This document shows positions 46,883 through 57,397 of a stretch of DNA of 64,000 nt, one piece after another (the stretch's first letter is position 1; the number at the start of each line of letters is the position of its first letter). The notes beneath the pieces are model-generated. The model made no database searches. It had not been told where the DNA came from and worked only from the letters and a program-made list of their open reading frames with translations. Made by a program: the position numbers and the translations under genes. This DNA comes from Drechmeria coniospora (taxonomy: Eukaryota; Ascomycota; Sordariomycetes; Hypocreales; Ophiocordycipitaceae). Where the stretch lies: positions 9,149,222-9,213,221 of the forward strand of contig NC_054390.1 of NCBI RefSeq assembly GCF_001625195.1, in the 5' to 3' direction.

Positions 46883-47072
46883 TCCTCACATCTCTCTGCA
46901 GTCCTCACATCTCTCTGCAGTCCTCACATCCCTCTGCAGTCCTCACATCTCTCTGCAGTCCTCACATCTCTCTGCAGTCCTCACATCCCTCTGCAGTCCT
47001 CACATCTCTCTGCAGTCCTCACATCTCTCTGCAGTTCTCACATCTCTCTGCAGTCCTCACATCCCTCTGCAG
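46883..47072 (+). repeat. 19-base leader repeat of unit 6, ten copies
   Basis: Unit TCCTCACATCTCTCTGCAG with T/C variation. It replaces the ATCTCGCC repeat of the other units at the same place between TATA-like box and ATG, pushing the box to 291 bases from the start codon. Confidence 0.95.
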
Positions 47073-47118
47073 TCCTCGTACCTCTCTCGCACCCTTAAAG
47101 GAAAGCAAAAGCGTCAAG

Positions 47119-47460
47119 ATGAAGTTGGCCACGACCTGCTCCTACGCCGTAACCCTCCTCGTCGGACCGGCCACCGCTTCTCTGATAGGCAGCGAATCGT
47201 TCTTTGTCAAAAATAACTTGCTGACCGCTCCCGATTTCGGGATGCTACGATTGGAGCTCGCCAGCTGCCTCCGGGGTGCCTGTCAGCCGACCAGCGGGAT
47301 AACCTTGTTCGGGACCTGGGCCATCTCGCAGGTGAACCGGATCAAGAGCGAAGCAGACCTTAACCAGGCCTTGAACGAGTGCCGGGGTGGCTGTATCCGT
47401 GGCATCGTGAGCGACGTCGAGATGCTGGGGACGAAGAAGAAGACGAAATGTGGGAACTAG
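47119..47460 (+). CDS. Array unit 6: small secreted four-cysteine protein, most divergent
   Basis: 113 aa. Signal peptide (MKLATTCSYAVTLLVGPATA), but the pro-segment SPLAD is replaced by SLIGSESFFVKN with no dibasic site. Family cysteines are kept as C-x4-C (CLRGAC) and C-x3-C (CRGGC), with the WAISQVNRIKSEADLNQAL helix matching the others. It ends KKKTKCGN with an additional cysteine. The divergent pro-region suggests different processing. Leader carries the ten-copy 19-base repeat; ATAAGTA at 46828 replaces ATAAATA. Confidence 0.78.
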   Translation: MKLATTCSYAVTLLVGPATASLIGSESFFVKNNLLTAPDFGMLRLELASCLRGACQPTSGITLFGTWAISQVNRIKSEADLNQALNECRGGCIRGIVSDVEMLGTKKKTKCGN

Positions 47461-48000
47461 CGTGGATAGGCTCGTGGCCGACGAGACAGCAAAGGGATGC
47501 AAGGCCGGGCCTGTCCAGAAGAGACTCATGACGAGCGAGGCGCCGAACGGGGCCGGGCTCCTGGATCGCTCGGGGTCGGACGGATCGCTCGCGCACTTGG
47601 CAGCAGCAGGACAGTAAAGGTTCCCGTCCTCTACCGAGTACTGCGAGCAATACATGACCATGATTTCACCTGCCGCCCACGCACGACGCACCCATCATCG
47701 CTCCACGTGACCTTGCGATGATGCCATTCCCCGCCGCTGGTAGGGGCACCGACCGTCCAGCGGCAAGTAAGTGCTTACATAAGTACGTACGTACATCACT
47801 TACCGCACAGTGCAGGTACCCACCCTGTGCTCGCTGCCTCCTCGCGAGGCGTGCCACGAGCCTGCGCCGGCTTCCCATCCTTTCCGCACCCGTCCCCGTC
47901 CGTATCCGTGCTCGCATTCCCCGTCACGGCAGGCCGAGGCATGAAGGAGACCCGCCTTCGAGCCATCCCCGGCAGGACGGCGGGGACAATCGTCCGGACC

Positions 48001-48061
48001 ATGGGCCCCTCGCCGATGCCGGCGGCCGGGAGGTTGCGTGCGTCGAGACTCGAGAGACGGC
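48001..48061. repeat. Conserved GC-rich palindromic block, last copy
   Basis: GGGCCCCTCGCCGATGCC, GGCGGCCGGGAGG and ACTCGAGAGACGG, as in the other blocks downstream of array units. Unit 5 has no such block. Confidence 0.65.
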
Positions 48062-49696
48062 GCCAACTTGGAGCGATGCGTCGTTTGCTTCCCCGACGAG
48101 CCGCCTCTTTCATCCGTCGAGTCTTTGGCCGAGGCAGGCCAGTTGCCGGCGGTGCGTGCGGGAACCAATATGGAATGCGGTTTGCGCATTCACTTGGCCA
48201 TGATTCGAGCCAGTCTTGTCATGTGTTGTTGTAGGCACGTCGTTGTATGGATGCAAGATTTTTCGGCACGCTACAGTCATACTTACTTAAGTACTTGTAG
48301 GTACGGAGTAAGTATATGGGCAGTACTCCGTATATGGGCAGTACTCCGTATATGGGCACGTAATAATTATATTAGCAGGCTGCAGACTCGAGTGTAAGTA
48401 CTTACTGTACGTGTGCTTGTACATGTACTTGTATCTGTACTTGCAGTACGTGTTTGCATTCATATAACACAAGGACTATTCCCATCTCACGCAGATACTT
48501 TGTATCCGTACATTTGCATGACTGTACCTGTGCGGGGTACAAGTATGTAGGTGTACAAGGACGGAGCACATGTACCCCTGTGATCAAGTACAGTACTTAC
48601 TCAAGTAAGTACTTCCTTGTACTCCGTACGGAGTGCTCCGTTCTCGATACCTGATTATTAAAAGCGATCGACGCTGGATCAAGTAAAAGTAATCAAGCAT
48701 TGGACTCTTGCAAGTGTGTATTGTGCCCGAGTGCGATTGGACATGACGGACGAATTGGGCTCTCATGCGCAGTACTGACAAGTACAGCAATTACTAGTAA
48801 TGGTGTACAAGTACTTGCACCTAGTATTACAACCACTTGAACACTCGCCTGTAGTTGTACTTGGTACGTACGCACCCTGAGAACGGTGCAACTTGCAGCA
48901 CATGTGTATTCACGGATGATGGATTCTGTCCATGTGTACGTAAATTCCAATTTGTCACGATTACCCATGCCATCCTGCCCAAGTATCTCGGCCGAGCTCC
49001 CATTCTCCCATGTACGAGTAATTAACACTTGAGCGCAGCAAGTAAGTGCTTCGTTGCGCAAAACTCAAGTGCACCTATGTACATGTACTTGCTTGTACCT
49101 TTCACCCAGTACTTAAGTGCTTGCACACGGCACTGCACGCTACTTACTACTTACAACCAAGTACAGTACATGTACGGTTGCAGGTAATGCAAGTACTCGC
49201 TTGCTTACGTTATAAGTCGTGCTGGTGTGTACTTGCGGTTCTTCCGAGTACAGTATGCACAACCAATAATACTCACAGTACTTTTAAGTAGTTGCGAGTA
49301 AGTACAGTAGTTGTTCGCTTCCCAACCCAGCTCCGGGTCCCGATCTCGTAACCGAATGGCCATTTCAGTCCTCTTCATCGGTATTACTGTCGTAACGTAA
49401 TAATTCATGGGCGCATCTTGTGTACCAAAGTGCAGGTGTATTTCCATGTACAACGTCCAGTGCAAATGCACACTCACTCACCCGCATGTACTGTACTTCT
49501 ACACTTACTCATGGCAGCTAGTGCACCAGAGGTACTTGGATGTACCGGGTACGGCGAGCCCCTAGCTTCGGCACTTGCAAGCACTCAGGTACGTACTGTA
49601 GTTGTACAGTAAGTATAGTACTGTGGTTGCAAGTACAGCACTGTGGTTGTAAGTACTCCGTACAGCACTGTGGTTGCAAGTACTGTACAGTGGTAC

Positions 49697-49775
49697 AGTG
49701 GGGTGGCAGAAATGTCGATTCAATTTCCAAGTTAGGAGTAGCGCTACCAAAACTGAATCGTCACTTTCGTCAAGT
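49697..49775. mobile_element. Hairpin, MITE-like element, copy 4
   Basis: GGTGGCAGAAATGTCGATTCA pairs imperfectly with CTGAATCGTCACTTTCGTC around a perfect centre GTAGCGCTAC. This copy lies outside the array, which argues that the element can move or was duplicated independently. Confidence 0.5.
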
Positions 49776-49861
49776 GAATGTACCATGCAAGTACAGTATT
49801 AATTCGGAACAGTTGGACGGAGCACTGTAGGTGCACGCTTACTGGCCATGTATGTACATGT

Positions 49862-49933
49862 ATGTACATCTTGTACATCTTGTACATCTTGTACATCTTG
49901 TACATCTTGTACATCTTGTACATCTTGTACATG
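49862..49933. repeat. 9-base tandem repeat, eight copies
   Basis: Unit TTGTACATC, grown out of the local GTAC words. Encodes Cys-Thr-Ser or Tyr-Ile-Leu in spurious frames. Confidence 0.93.
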
Positions 49934-50453
49934 TACTTACTCCCTACCCTGCTGCCCAATACCGCATGCCATGCCTAAAACGCACTTGTACGTAAGTACA
50001 GGCACATGCAAGTGTACCGTCAATTATAACAAATAATACTATCATCGTGCTAACCCTTCGTCGCGCGTCAACAAACGACGCATGTCCCTGTTCATGGATA
50101 TCGATGATGAAGCAAACCCGGAGAGACGGTACGTGTACATGCACTGTACTTGCAGTGATTGCAGTTATTACTTACTCGCACGTACTTGCAGTGATTGCAA
50201 TTAATACTTACTCGCACGTACTTGTCGTACCCTGCAAGTTTGCAGCGTGGGGAAGCCCATGCAAGTGCTCGCACCAACCTGTGCGGTGCTTGCTGGTCCC
50301 CATCGCCGCCGTGGTAGATGAACAAATAAATAAATCAATAAATAAATCAAGGGACCTGCGCCGGCCGGAAGCTGGTGCTCCTTTTTGCCTTCACTTCTCT
50401 CGCCCGTCGTTCGCCGACCTCCTCGCCCCCCCCCCCCCCGGCATCCCGACAAG

Positions 50454-51976
50454 ATGCACGTCTCACATCTTCGCTCCGCCTGGATCGTCTCGACCGTCCT
50501 TCTCGGCGCAACCGACGCCGCGTCGGCGGGGGTGAGGAATCGTCCATCCAACTCGCTGACGAGGAAAATGCTGACCATGGCCATCGGTCGAAGCAGAAAA
50601 GAAAGTTTCAGCTCGGAGCCAACATCTGCTCCGGCTTCAACACCGTTTGTACCGGAACGGACCTCGCCTGCGGGAGATATTACGACAACCAGCAGCTCCA
50701 CAAGGTCGTGTACGCGAGCCAGGACGATTGCTTTCGTGACCATGGCCCGCGTCCGAGGATATACAAGCAGTGGTCACCGCCCCGTGGCGCTTGCGTAGGT
50801 GCGAGCGAAAATTGCTTGGGAACCGACGAAGTCTGCGGTGCCATCACGAACGCTACCACCAGGCACACCTGCTTTCGCTTCCGGACAAAGGGGCCCTGGC
50901 TGCAACCGAATTCGCAACGATGCGCCCAGAAAATCTCGGAGCCGTGCAAGGGCACGGCCGAATGGTGCGAGTTGAAGGCCGAGTCGTACGGGTCGGTGCA
51001 GGCTTGTCTCAATCAACGACTGCCGAGTTCATCGGCACCCTCTTGGTTCGATCCAGATGCCGCCAAATGCGAGAACGCTACGGCGGAGGCATGCCTGGGA
51101 ACGACCGAGCTCTGCGACAGGAATGCCATGGTGCAGGCTGCCGCCGGTTTGGGGGGCAAGAATATGCAACTGTTCAACGACATGATGAGCAGCGTCCCCA
51201 TCAGAGTTACGCCCAGGCTGCAGGATGCATGGAGACAGTACAACGACGACAAGGACGACTGCATAGCCGCACGAGGGCGCGTGCCCTTCTCCGCCATATT
51301 CTCCCCCCACTGCGATGGTGACCTCGCTTCCGAGGAGTGCAGGGGAACCATGGCCTGGTGCGAGGACGACTCGAACAGAGGAGACATGTCGGTGGAGGAA
51401 TGCTTGAAGAAAAGAAGCACGAAGCCTGCGAAGCTCAGCCCATGGTTCTACCCCCAGTCCTGCTCCGAGGCAAGTGAAATATGCCAGGGATCGGAGGGGG
51501 TATGCAGGAAGACGGTGCCGGCGGCGCAGCGCGCTGATTGTTTGGCCTCTCGAGATACGCCTTATTGGCAGTGGAAGACTCCGGGAACCAACTCGTCCGA
51601 TCCTCTGGTGCTCGAGCTCGACTCCGGATCGGAAGAGTATTGCCACTACCACTACAGCCTCATGGACTACGCCGACGAGTTTGAATGTTATGCGGCGCGC
51701 GGCCAAGACTATCGGGAATTTTCCAACAGCATCTTCGCCGCCGTCGTCCCCATCGCGGAGAAGGCCGTTTTGGATGGTGGCGCCAAGGTGTTGCAAAATG
51801 CAGTTCTTCGGGAACTCGTCGACAACGGTGCCATGGCTGACGATGCGGTGGACGTGGGGAAGGATGAAGTGCGCCGATACGTGAGCAACATCCAGTCCAA
51901 GGCCGACTCCATGGCCAGAAGGCTCGTCGAAAAGGCAATCAAGGATCATCAGGCTCGTCGAAAGGGCGGCCAGTGA
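50454..51976 (+). CDS. Secreted protein of six cysteine modules, two exons
   Basis: Exons are 50454-50531 and 50597-51976 (485 aa). The 65-base intron (donor GTGAGG, CTGAC branch, GAAGCAG end) joins a signal peptide (MHVSHLRSAWIVSTVLLGA, then TDAASAG) to KRKFQLGANIC. Without it the signal peptide is out of frame. The body has about six copies of a module: C-x6-8-C-x-G-[TS]-x4-C, 13-20 or more residues, C-[FLI]-x2-R, then usually W-x2-P before the next module. Examples of the first part: CSGFNTVCTGTDLAC, CVGASENCLGTDEVC, CENATAEACLGTTELC. After the modules comes a helical tail without cysteines (PIAEKAVLDGGAKVLQNAV...) ending in a basic RRKGGQ. No known domain recognised; extracellular location is inferred from the signal peptide and cysteines. 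Confidence 0.78.
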
Positions 51977-52573
51977 AGGAGCATCGGCCTAATAACCATA
52001 CCACGAGGCAGTGGCAGGGTCCGCCCGTCGGTCGTCCGCCCGTCATCCGGTCCGTCATGTATCATGCACGCTAGACTATACATGGCCCCTTGGGATTAAT
52101 CGACTACACATGGCCCCTTGGGATTAATCTACCGTGTCACGTACGCTTCACACGTCCACGCCGTGCCTCGTCAAACGGACGAGGAGATGGTTGCCCGTCG
52201 GGCCCGAGAGGAACTTCAAATGCTGGTCCGTCAATTGGTATATACGCCGATCTGATGATGCCTTCTTTCTTCTCAGTATCGGACAGTGCGTAGGAAAGTG
52301 TACATGTTCCTCCGTTCCAGGTGCTGCACGTGGGGAGGAAGAAGAAGAAAGAAACGTTTGCCAAGCCAACGAGTACCACGGCATCTGACTTGCCGAGACG
52401 TGACGTGACTCCGTTGTGCCTCGTTCCGTTGCGCCTCGTTTTGCGTTGCAAAAAAACAAAAGAGAAAAAGGGCCGCCGCCGCCTCGGACACAGGATCCGA
52501 CGTCCATGGACAGGATCGTGCGCAGTTCGTCGTTCCTGACGCGACTCCGGCATGCGCGTCACCACCTGTCGTC
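51977..52573. other. Intergenic region between convergent genes
   Basis: No gene. A 28-base direct repeat at 52081-52136 is the only structure seen; the rest is the shared 3' flank of the cysteine-module gene and the phospholipase B gene. Confidence 0.5.
52081..52136. repeat. 28-base direct repeat
   Basis: CATGGCCCCTTGGGATTAAT occurs at 52081 and 52109. Confidence 0.9.
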
Positions 52574-54803
52574 TCATGCGAGCCCAAGGAACAGCATGGC
52601 AAAGGTAGAAAGCATCAAGGCGGCGGCGGCGACGGCCTGCACCCGTCTCGCGGACCCGCTCGTGACGACGAGCTGCGGCTCGTACAGGGTCGGCTGCGTC
52701 GAGTTCGTCGTGCCGTTCCAACAGTACCTCGAAAAGCAGTCGACGCACTTGGCCGGAACCTTGGTCTTCGTACGGCCGAAGCTGCGGGCCAAGATGGCGC
52801 ATCCGACGCAGGCGGGCCAGTTGGCGTCGACCGTGGCGTTGGCCATGGTCGCGACGTTGTACCCGTTCTGCACGATCTGGTCCCGCTCCGTGTCGGTGTA
52901 GGAGAGGTCAAAGGTCGAGACGTTGGAGAGGAAGGTGTAGGGTGTGTTGGGGATGTAGACGACGAGGGGCGTCGAGGAGTTGTCGCAGCCGAAGAAGGTC
53001 GGACGCCGGTTGAGGCCGAGATTGACAAACGTGTTCTGGTCGGGCACGGGCGGGAAGAGGGTGTTGTTGGCGGGCGGGTCGTTGCCGTTGGATCGGGCGT
53101 ACGTGGCCACGAGGGCGGTCCCGTTCGGCCACGACGTGTTGGTGTCGGCGGAGCCGTCGATGGCGAAGATGACGTCGACGCGTCTCGCCTTGAGGGTGAG
53201 CGGATGCAGCGGGATGTTCTCCAGGGCCTCGCCGCCGTCGACGAGGGTGAGGAGGGAGGCGTTGGCGTTGATGTTGCTGCCAGCGCTGAGCTTGTAGAAT
53301 GGATTGGGCCAGCTCGCAATGTCCCGGTTCTCCTCGCCGATGTTGCCGAGACTTTCGTTCAAGGCGTTGAGCAGGAAGTCGGGCCCGGCCGAGACCTTGC
53401 CGAGCTGGAGGAAGGCCTGGTTGAAGAGGGAGGAGCTGGTGCCCATGACGAAGCCGGCGTTGTCGACGCCCGTGACGCACTTCTTGCCGCCGCCGCCGAC
53501 GACGCCGTCGCTAAAGTTGGAGCCGACGTACTGCAGGGGCGCGAAGAAGGAGGCGCCCGTGTCGTAGGAGCCCATCTCCCACGGGTTGAACTCGAAGATG
53601 GTCGAGTTGGGCGCTATCTGCAGCTGCCCCGGCGCGCGCTCGATGGCGACGATGAGGGGCATCGGCGTCTGGGCCTGGGAAAAGTCGGACGAGTTGGCGA
53701 TGGAGGAGAAGGTGAAGGCTGGAGGCGACGTCATGCTCGGTCAGCCTCGGGTGATGGGGTGGGGATCGGACGACGCACCAGGCCCTCCATCGGTGGGATT
53801 GACGAGCTGGTAGGACAAGGCCCTGCCCCAGTAGTCGGTGATGGTCGTGTTGAAGCCCGCGTCCGTCTTGGCCTGGACGCTGTCGCGCAGGGCCCGGTAG
53901 TATTGTCCCGTCCGCAGACCTTTCGGGCCTAGCGAGCGAGCGAACGAGGTGAGCAGAGGGCAGGCAGGGCGGCGGGAGCCGTGGGAGAGGGGAGGAGGCG
54001 AACCTTCGAGGATGGAGTCACCAAACTGCCAGAGGGTGCTGAGGAAGCCGCTCGTCGAGGAGACGATGGACTGGACCGTGGTGAAGTTTTGGACGAAAAG
54101 GCTTCCGACGAGCCAGCTGCCACCGGAGAGGCCGCTGAGGTAGGTCGATGCCTGGAGGAGGCCGGCGAGCTGGCCCTGGCCGGACGAGTGGGTTGTGCGG
54201 TCGTCAAAGGCGGCGAGGGCACCGGCGCCGTTCATCAAGGCCCGGTAGCCGCCGCCCGAGACGGCGATGCCGATGCGGGGGAGCGAGGCTTCGGCGACGT
54301 CGGCGTCGACATCCTTGACGATGTTGTCGATGTAGGCGTTGACGTCGATGTCGCCGATGTTGACGCGGCCGAGGAGGGTCTTGAGGGCCGAGACGATGTT
54401 CCGGTCGCGGACGGGCAACCACGCCGTCTCCTCGGCCGAGAGGTTCGTCGCATGCCGGATCGTCGGCACGGGCGACGGACAAGCGACCGAGGACGGGGCG
54501 TAGCTGGCGGCCGCGCTATCGTCGTCATTGTCCGCTCGCTGCTCGACGACATGTGCTTGCACTGGGACGAGGACTGTGGTCGGGGACGAGATTGATTCAA
54601 TTGTCAGCCGACTCAGGCCCCACGAAAGTTGATGCTCCCTCGCTCTCGCTCTCGCTCTCTCCTTCGTTCTTTCCCCGCGCCTCTCCGATTTCGGACGCAG
54701 CAAGGTAGACGAGACAGGAAGGCTGGAGGGGGGGATGACGTCACATACGGGCCAGCGAGGGCAGCAACGCCGCCAAGAGGATCATCGGTCGCGGAGCCAA
54801 CAT
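52574..54803 (-). CDS. PLB1: Phospholipase B / lysophospholipase, GPI-anchored, four exons
   Basis: Minus-strand exons are 54803-54749, 54573-54004, 53928-53779 and 53718-52574 (about 639 aa, typical for fungal PLB). Introns are 175, 75 and 60 bases, GT-AG, two with GCTGAC branches. Exon 1 encodes the signal peptide (MLAPRPMILLAALLPSLA). cPLA2-like catalytic features: oxyanion region SGGGYRALMNGAG, nucleophile in GLSGGSWLVGS, and Asp in LVDGGEALENIPLHPL. Also present are FNPWEMGSYD and many sequons. The C-terminus has a cysteine cluster (CVGCAILAR, CVDCFSRYC) and ends in a hydrophobic segment (VAAAALMLSTFAMLFLGLA) after small residues, fitting GPI attachment. Role: removes acyl chains from phospholipids and lysophospholipids at the wall or outside; PLBs often contribute to virulence in pathogenic fungi. 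The gene symbol is by family, not proven orthology. Confidence 0.88.
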
Positions 54804-55589
54804 GATGAGGTGCTGCGGACCATGGATGTTGATGGGAACTGGGAACGGAACGGCTCGCTCTCGTCGGTATCGGTGGATGATGCGTGAAAAAAATGGATGG
54901 AGCATGAATAAATGGACGGATGGGAGGAAAGGGGGTCATCGACGGTAGGCGGGCGAGCCAGCCGTCACCGTTACCCGTTTCGAGACGGAGACAAGCGAGA
55001 CACAAGCAAGCTGGGAAAGGGGGGGAAGGCGGTGGCGCCTTGGGTTGATGAATGAATTGTTGTTTAATTAGCCTGCACACACATCACATACCTGTGCAGG
55101 TATGCTCTGGTGCAGCCCATGTCTAGAGTTTACACCTACCAACCGCATCGCATGTAGTTCCCGTCGGCCTGTACTTTGCATTCTCCCGAGCGAGCGTACA
55201 CGATGGCCTCCGAATTATGGGAGGCAGGTCGAGGCAGGTACGCGAGGTAGGGTGGGTGCATCGGCGGAAAGTAGGTTGGGCGAGGAGCAGACTCTGTCGG
55301 GAACAGGTTATCGACGATGGCGCCGTCGGGAGCTACACTCCATGAACGGAGCGCACATGGACACTGTGCGAACAAAAGCTGCGGCTCGGTCGCATCATGG
55401 CAACGTGAAAGTAAGGTGGGTGGTGATGGCTAACGAGGTGGGTGGGTAGGTGCACCACAGGTGGTCGTCGGAGCACGAAACGTCGACGTCGTTTGCCGGT
55501 GCGGCCAAACAAATTCCTGCCGTGACAAGGTTCGCTCCGGCGGCTAGTGCGTGTGCAGGTGGGAGGGAGGACGGAGAGCTTGGAGGGAA
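54804..55589. other. Promoter region of phospholipase B and 3' flank of the next gene
   Basis: No supported gene. Short unrelated frames only. Sits between two co-directional minus-strand genes. Confidence 0.5.
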
Positions 55590-56090
55590 CTAGTCCTTGG
55601 CCGGCTTCGCGGGCGCTGCTCGAGCACGTCAGCGTACGGGCCATTTCGCTTCGGCGCCGGGGCAAGTGGAAGAAGCGAGGGGGTCGACGGAGCAAGCAGA
55701 TGGGGAGGGCGGGCGTCGCTCACCGAAGACGAAGACGGCGACGGCCTGTCGTCCGCTGCCGCCGAGGACCTCGACGCCAAACTCGGCCGTCTCGGACGAG
55801 TGCTCAAACTTGTTGGCGCCGACGACGGGCACGTCCCAGTTGAGCGTGACGAGGTCGTTGGCACCGTAACCGACGATGCGGTACTGGGCAGAGCCGGCGA
55901 TGCCCGCGCCCACGTGCCGGGCCTTGCAGCGCCACATTCCGCTCTCCCCAGCCCTGATCTCCTGGGGCGGTTGCGACTCGGCCGAGTCCGTCATCCACTC
56001 GCCCTGCTCGAGCTGCGGGGATTGAGCGTCAAGGCTGAGCTCCTCGTTGGTGTGGTTGAGGACGACGACGATGAGCTCCATGGCCGCCAT
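55590..56090 (-). CDS. Small protein like the crystal-protein ET79 family (toxin-like), two exons
   Basis: Minus-strand exons are 56090-55724 and 55615-55590, about 130 aa. The 108-base intron has donor GTGAGC and a GCTGAC branch; splicing replaces a long unrelated tail by the short end VFAPAKPAKD. No signal peptide. The pattern fits a small all-beta protein of the ET79 crystal-protein type found in bacteria and many ascomycetes: an N-terminal strand with an NHTNEEL turn, GEWMTDSAESQPPQ, a WRCKARH strand, a YRIVGYGA strand, LNWDVPVVGANKF and a Gly-rich last hairpin. Bacterial members are associated with insecticidal crystals, and the fungal ones are mostly uncharacterised. Activity of this copy is not shown. 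ATG 56090 fits the family length; a second Met follows three codons later. Confidence 0.7.
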
Positions 56091-56257
56091 CGCGTCGCTT
56101 CGTCGGCTGGTCCGTCGGTGTCCTGGCTTGCTTGCCTGCCTTTGGTCCCTCGCTTGCCTTGTCGGCGGCCGGGTCGTACCCTGTGGCGTGGGATATCCGC
56201 ACGGTAGATTTGCAGCAGCTGTCTCGTACCGGAGCGTGCAATCAATCACTCTGGGAG

Positions 56258-56390
56258 GTATGTATGCATGTGTATGCGTGTGTATGCGTGTGTATGTGTG
56301 TGCTTGTGTGTGCTTGTGTGTGTTTGTGTGTGCTTGCGGGCGTTTGTGGGCGTTTGTGGGCGTTTGTGTTGTTTGTGTGCGTCGGTGGGT
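56258..56390. repeat. GT-rich microsatellite with TATGCGTG, TGTGCTTG and GGGCGTTTGT units
   Basis: Successive short arrays of GTGTATGC, TGTGCTTG and GGGCGTTTGTG words. It lies just upstream of the ET79-like gene on its promoter side. Confidence 0.88.
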
Positions 56391-56709
56391 GCGTACGGGG
56401 GTGAAGAGTGACGTGCAGGGGCGGGACCTGAGACTTGCTTGTCGACAACCGCGTACCTGCCGTCGGCCAATATGGGGAGCGGCTTCCCGCGACTACTTAA
56501 ATACCAAGGAAAGCGTCGGGACGGAGCTAGTACGGATCGATGGATGGCGGCAGGAAGGCAGCTTGTGGCTGACGTTTTGGATCGCTCTCGGCCGAACGGA
56601 GCACGATGGCGGCAGCGGCAAGGTCCCTCTCGCCAACTGCTTACGGAAGGATCGAGTCACATGCCAGCAACGCCACGAATGCGGCTGCCGCTGTCGTGGA
56701 AACGCAGAG

Positions 56710-56805
56710 CAGGTGCGAGGAACAAGAGTAATGCAGGTGCGAGGAACAAGAGTAATGCAGGTGCGAGGAACAAGAGTAATGCAGGTGCGAGGAACAAGAG
56801 TAATG
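56710..56805. repeat. 24-base tandem repeat, four copies
   Basis: Each unit starts CAGGTGCGAGGAACAAGAG and ends TAATG; the copies are identical and a degenerate fifth follows. In-frame length (8 codons) explains the repeated peptide in spurious frames. Confidence 0.95.
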
Positions 56806-57352
56806 CAGGTACGAACGAACGGTCGACGACAAGAGGAAGCCGCAGGCGACCCCGCAAGCGGCCTCTGGTCCACCCCGCGCCAGGGAAGAAGAGCCGCCAG
56901 CATGGACGCTCGCTGCTTCGAAGCAGGAAGCCTAGGAGTGCCAGAGCGGAGGAGAAGAGAGGCGGGCCAAAGGACTGCTTCCTCTCCTTTCGACCTTGTC
57001 AATCCATCCGTGTGGTGTGTGCAGCACAGCAAGCACGGCACAAAGTAGCCACGACGAGCCTACGCCAACGTATGCACAGTACGTGTGCCGCACAGAAAAG
57101 CGCATGCGAGCATACGGACGATGGTGAGGCTATGCGTCGCTCCTTGCGGCGAGGGCCTGCTGTAGCAACTGTAAGTACGGACACGGCAGCGGCAGTGTGC
57201 CCACGCATCCATCTGCCCGTGCGTGCGGAGCACTCGGTAACAGCGTCCAGGTACATGTACATGCGCCCACACCGACAGCTCATGCATGCACTGTACTTGC
57301 AGTGGAGCGTACGCTTCCAAGCATGTGCAGAAGCTCGCCTTCAGGCACGGCT

Positions 57353-57397
57353 GCATTTCACCCACCTGCATTTCACCCACTTGCATTTCACCCACCG
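57353..57397. repeat. 15-base tandem repeat, three copies
   Basis: Unit GCATTTCACCCACCT with end variation. Confidence 0.9.

Larger units (their letters stand above)
47461..50453. other. Gene-poor region after the array
   Basis: No supported gene. Holds the decayed tail of unit 6, the last GC palindrome block (48001-48061), GTAC-word DNA (48270-50250), the hairpin element at 49697-49775, the 9-base repeat at 49862-49933, and a C run (about 50427-50439) just upstream of the next gene. Confidence 0.55.

Noticed and set aside
51029..51949. 306-codon minus-strand frame
   Set aside because: Antisense shadow of the cysteine-module protein.
53204..54595. 242- and 204-codon plus-strand frames
   Set aside because: Antisense shadows of the phospholipase B exons.
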